Positions 11,977 to 13,524 of a stretch of 13,524 bases of DNA are shown piece after piece (the first letter of the stretch is position 1; the number at the start of each line of letters is the position of its first letter). Source of the DNA: Nitrosopumilus sp. BACL13 MAG-121220-bin23 (GTDB lineage: Archaea > Thermoproteota > Nitrososphaeria > Nitrososphaerales > Nitrosopumilaceae). The notes beneath the pieces are model-generated. The model ran no database searches, had not been told where the DNA came from, and worked only from the letters and a program-made list of their open reading frames with translations. The stretch spans positions 1-13,524 of the forward strand of contig LIAL01000031.1 in the NCBI GenBank assembly GCA_001437625.1, written 5' to 3'. A program made the position numbers and the translations under genes.

Positions 11977-13059
11977 TTGAAAATACCCATAAACATTCCT
12001 TTTGTAGGTAGGGAAGAAATTTCAGTAGTTACTTCTATTCTAAAAAATGGTGCGTTAACTTCTGCCTCCAATCAAGGTGGAAAACATGTTCAGGCTTTTG
12101 AAAAATCAGTTTCTTCATTTGTAAATGCAAAATATGCTGTAGCTGTAAATTCTGGTACTGCGGCGTTACAAGCAGCACTATATGCACTAGACATTAAATA
12201 TGGTGATGAAGTTCTAATTCCATCTTTTACTTTTGTTGCAACTGCAAATTCTGTACTTTCTACTGGTGCAAAACCTATCTTTGTTGATATTTTAAAAGAA
12301 AATTATACAATGGATCCTGATGATCTTCAGAAAAAAATTACAAAAAATACCAAAGCAATAGTTCCTGTACATCTTTATGGAAATGTAGCTTATTTAGATA
12401 AAATTTCTGAAATTGCTAAAAAATTTAACATACCAATTATAGAAGATTCAGCTCAATCACTAGGTTCTACTTTTAAGGGAAAACATACAGGAACTTTCTT
12501 TGAAATGGGATGCTTTAGCATGTATCCTGCAAAAGTGATGACTGCTGGGGAAGGTGGATTTATTGTTACAAACAATAAAAAATTTAGAGACAAATTACTA
12601 ATGATCAGAAATCATGGAATGGTAAAAGGATATGATAGTAAAATATTTGGACTTAATCTAAGATTGCCTGAAATTAATGCAGCAATTGCAACAGTACAAA
12701 TGAAAAAGTTACCAAACTTTTTAAAAACTAGACAAAAAAATGCAGAACTTTTATCAAAATTACTTTTAAAATCAAATCTTAATCTTCCACAAGAAAGAAA
12801 AAATGAAAAAGTTAACTGGTATTTGTATACAGTTACCACGCCAAAACGTAATGTTCTTTTGAAAAAACTTAATGCAAAAGGAATAGGTGCAGCATCATAC
12901 TATCCAATTCCTGTACATAAAACACCATTTTATAAATCAAAAATAAACTTACCAGCAACTAATTGGGCTGCTTCACATGTACTTTCTTTACCAATTCATC
13001 CTAGAGTAACTTCAAAAAATATTGAATTTATTGCAAAATCTATTCTTAAAATACTTTGA
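11977..13059 (+). CDS. DegT/DnrJ/EryC1/StrS-family aminotransferase
   Basis: A 360-aa PLP enzyme that in this family transaminates nucleotide-linked keto sugars (perosamine, bacillosamine or similar) for surface glycans. Residues in order: INIPFVGREE (5-14) is the family opening, SGTAALQAALYAL (59-71) the phosphate-binding helix, PSFTFVATANSV (82-93) the next conserved strand, EDSAQSLGS (156-164) supplies Asp157 and Gln160 near PLP, and the Schiff-base lysine is Lys186 in YPAKVMTAGEGG. NHGMVKGYDSKIFGLNLRL (212-230) and an intact C-terminus (LSLPIHPRV) complete it. The start is TTG 11977. The specific sugar is unknown. Its TGA stop shares bases with the TTG start of the MtrA-like gene, so translation is probably coupled. 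Confidence 0.92.
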   Translation: MKIPINIPFVGREEISVVTSILKNGALTSASNQGGKHVQAFEKSVSSFVNAKYAVAVNSGTAALQAALYALDIKYGDEVLIPSFTFVATANSVLSTGAKPIFVDILKENYTMDPDDLQKKITKNTKAIVPVHLYGNVAYLDKISEIAKKFNIPIIEDSAQSLGSTFKGKHTGTFFEMGCFSMYPAKVMTAGEGGFIVTNNKKFRDKLLMIRNHGMVKGYDSKIFGLNLRLPEINAAIATVQMKKLPNFLKTRQKNAELLSKLLLKSNLNLPQERKNEKVNWYLYTVTTPKRNVLLKKLNAKGIGAASYYPIPVHKTPFYKSKINLPATNWAASHVLSLPIHPRVTSKNIEFIAKSILKIL

Positions 13060-13524
13060 ATAAACTAGGTGAAACTATTGGTAAGATTTGTAAAATTTTT
13101 CTACCAATTACTGAAGAATTCTATATTGGAAATCTTAATTCATCCGTTTGTATCTGTACACTTTCAAGCATTAAATTACTAAAAGAAATTAAAAATTCTA
13201 AAATAATTGATAATGTTGCAATTGTTGGACGATTATTTACTGAAAATAAAGGAATTGATTCAATTATAAAAAATGTAAATCAAAATAAAAAAATTAAAAC
13301 AATAATTGTATGTGGAAAAGAAGTTTGGGGTCATAAATCTGGACATTCATTATTTCAATTGCATAAGTATGGTATTGATGATAATAATAGAATAATTAAT
13401 TCAACTAGTCCTGATCCTTTTCTAACCGTATCAGAATCAGAAATAAAATATTTTCAAAAAGAAATAACTCTTTTAAATTTAATTGGTGAATTAAATATTG
13501 AATTAATTATTGAATTAATTATTA
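13056..13524 (+). CDS. MtrA-like corrinoid (methyltransferase subunit A) domain protein, 3' truncated by window end
   Basis: The frame starts at TTG 13056, overlapping the DegT stop, and is open to the window edge (156 codons). It resembles subunit A of tetrahydromethanopterin S-methyltransferase. There is an N-terminal strand NSSVCICTLSS (28-38), an IVGRLFTENKGIDSIIKNV segment (56-74), then the signature VCGKEVWGHKSGHSLFQLHK (85-104) and GIDDNNRII (106-114). His93 falls where MtrA places the cobalt-ligating histidine (near His84 of the methanogen protein, from memory). In methanogens MtrA carries a methyl-corrinoid between H4MPT and CoM; those partners are not expected here. A related domain (DUF4346-type) is an alternative label. 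No C-terminal membrane anchor can be judged because the gene is cut off. Confidence 0.8.
   Translation, partial: MNKLGETIGKICKIFLPITEEFYIGNLNSSVCICTLSSIKLLKEIKNSKIIDNVAIVGRLFTENKGIDSIIKNVNQNKKIKTIIVCGKEVWGHKSGHSLFQLHKYGIDDNNRIINSTSPDPFLTVSESEIKYFQKEITLLNLIGELNIELIIELII
13497..13524 (+). repeat. 12-bp tandem repeat inside the MtrA-like gene
   Basis: attgaattaatt is repeated perfectly (13497-13508, 13509-13520) and continues with atta at the window edge, encoding an in-frame Ile-Glu-Leu-Ile repeat. The true extent lies outside the window. Confidence 0.5.

Noticed and set aside
1..13524. tRNA, rRNA, CRISPR, insertion sequence or defence island
   Set aside because: No cloverleaf, spaced repeat array, transposase or defence-type protein was found by reading; spacers are all below about 120 bases.

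Overview
The window looks like ordinary chromosome from an ammonia-oxidising archaeon of the Nitrososphaerota (Thaumarchaeota), most probably a marine Nitrosopumilus-like lineage. This is inferred from several signs. The DNA is strongly A+T-rich and genes are packed tightly on both strands. Archaeal information-processing genes are present (RpoL, TFS, PCNA, archaeal-type TyrRS). A cobalamin-ring gene is present. TATA-like boxes commonly lie about 25-33 nt before the start codon with no obvious Shine-Dalgarno, which suggests leaderless mRNAs. No rRNA, tRNA, CRISPR array, insertion sequence or phage gene was found, and no gene-free stretch exceeds 300 bases.

Region 1 (1-2100) holds a secreted or membrane-anchored protein with a C-terminal coiled coil and TM helix, then a J-domain protein whose HPD motif reads HSD. 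Region 2 (2084-5128) holds an Asp-substituted dicluster ferredoxin with a 20-bp direct repeat upstream of its TATA box, and a RecA/RadA-fold protein lacking a proper Walker A. It continues with a class V PLP enzyme lacking the desulfurase cysteine, a stand-alone Lrp/AsnC effector domain and a DUSP23-like phosphatase. Region 3 (5130-6007, minus strand) is an unknown three-gene cassette: a 178-aa protein followed by two tiny tandem paralogues of 50 and 48 aa. The two small genes were found by direct reading and have their own initiation signals.

Region 4 (6058-9712, plus strand) is a co-directional run of rpoL, tfs, pcn, lysC and cobJ: transcription, replication clamp, aspartate-family amino acids and corrin-ring synthesis. 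Region 5 (9709-11909) holds tyrS (start re-assigned to 10755), a 63-aa orphan, a two-finger zinc protein and a four-TM membrane protein. Region 6 (11977-13524) holds a DegT-family aminotransferase. Its stop codon overlaps the TTG start of an MtrA-like corrinoid methyltransferase domain that runs off the window.

The most interesting items are the MtrA-like protein in an apparent non-methanogen, the unknown 178/50/48-aa cassette, the ferredoxin with its repeat operator, and three proteins that keep a family fold but have lost its signature residues (J protein, RecA-like protein, class V enzyme). From tfs onward almost every gene starts with TTG or GTG, whereas every gene before it starts with ATG. 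No large new multi-gene system such as a defence island is evident.
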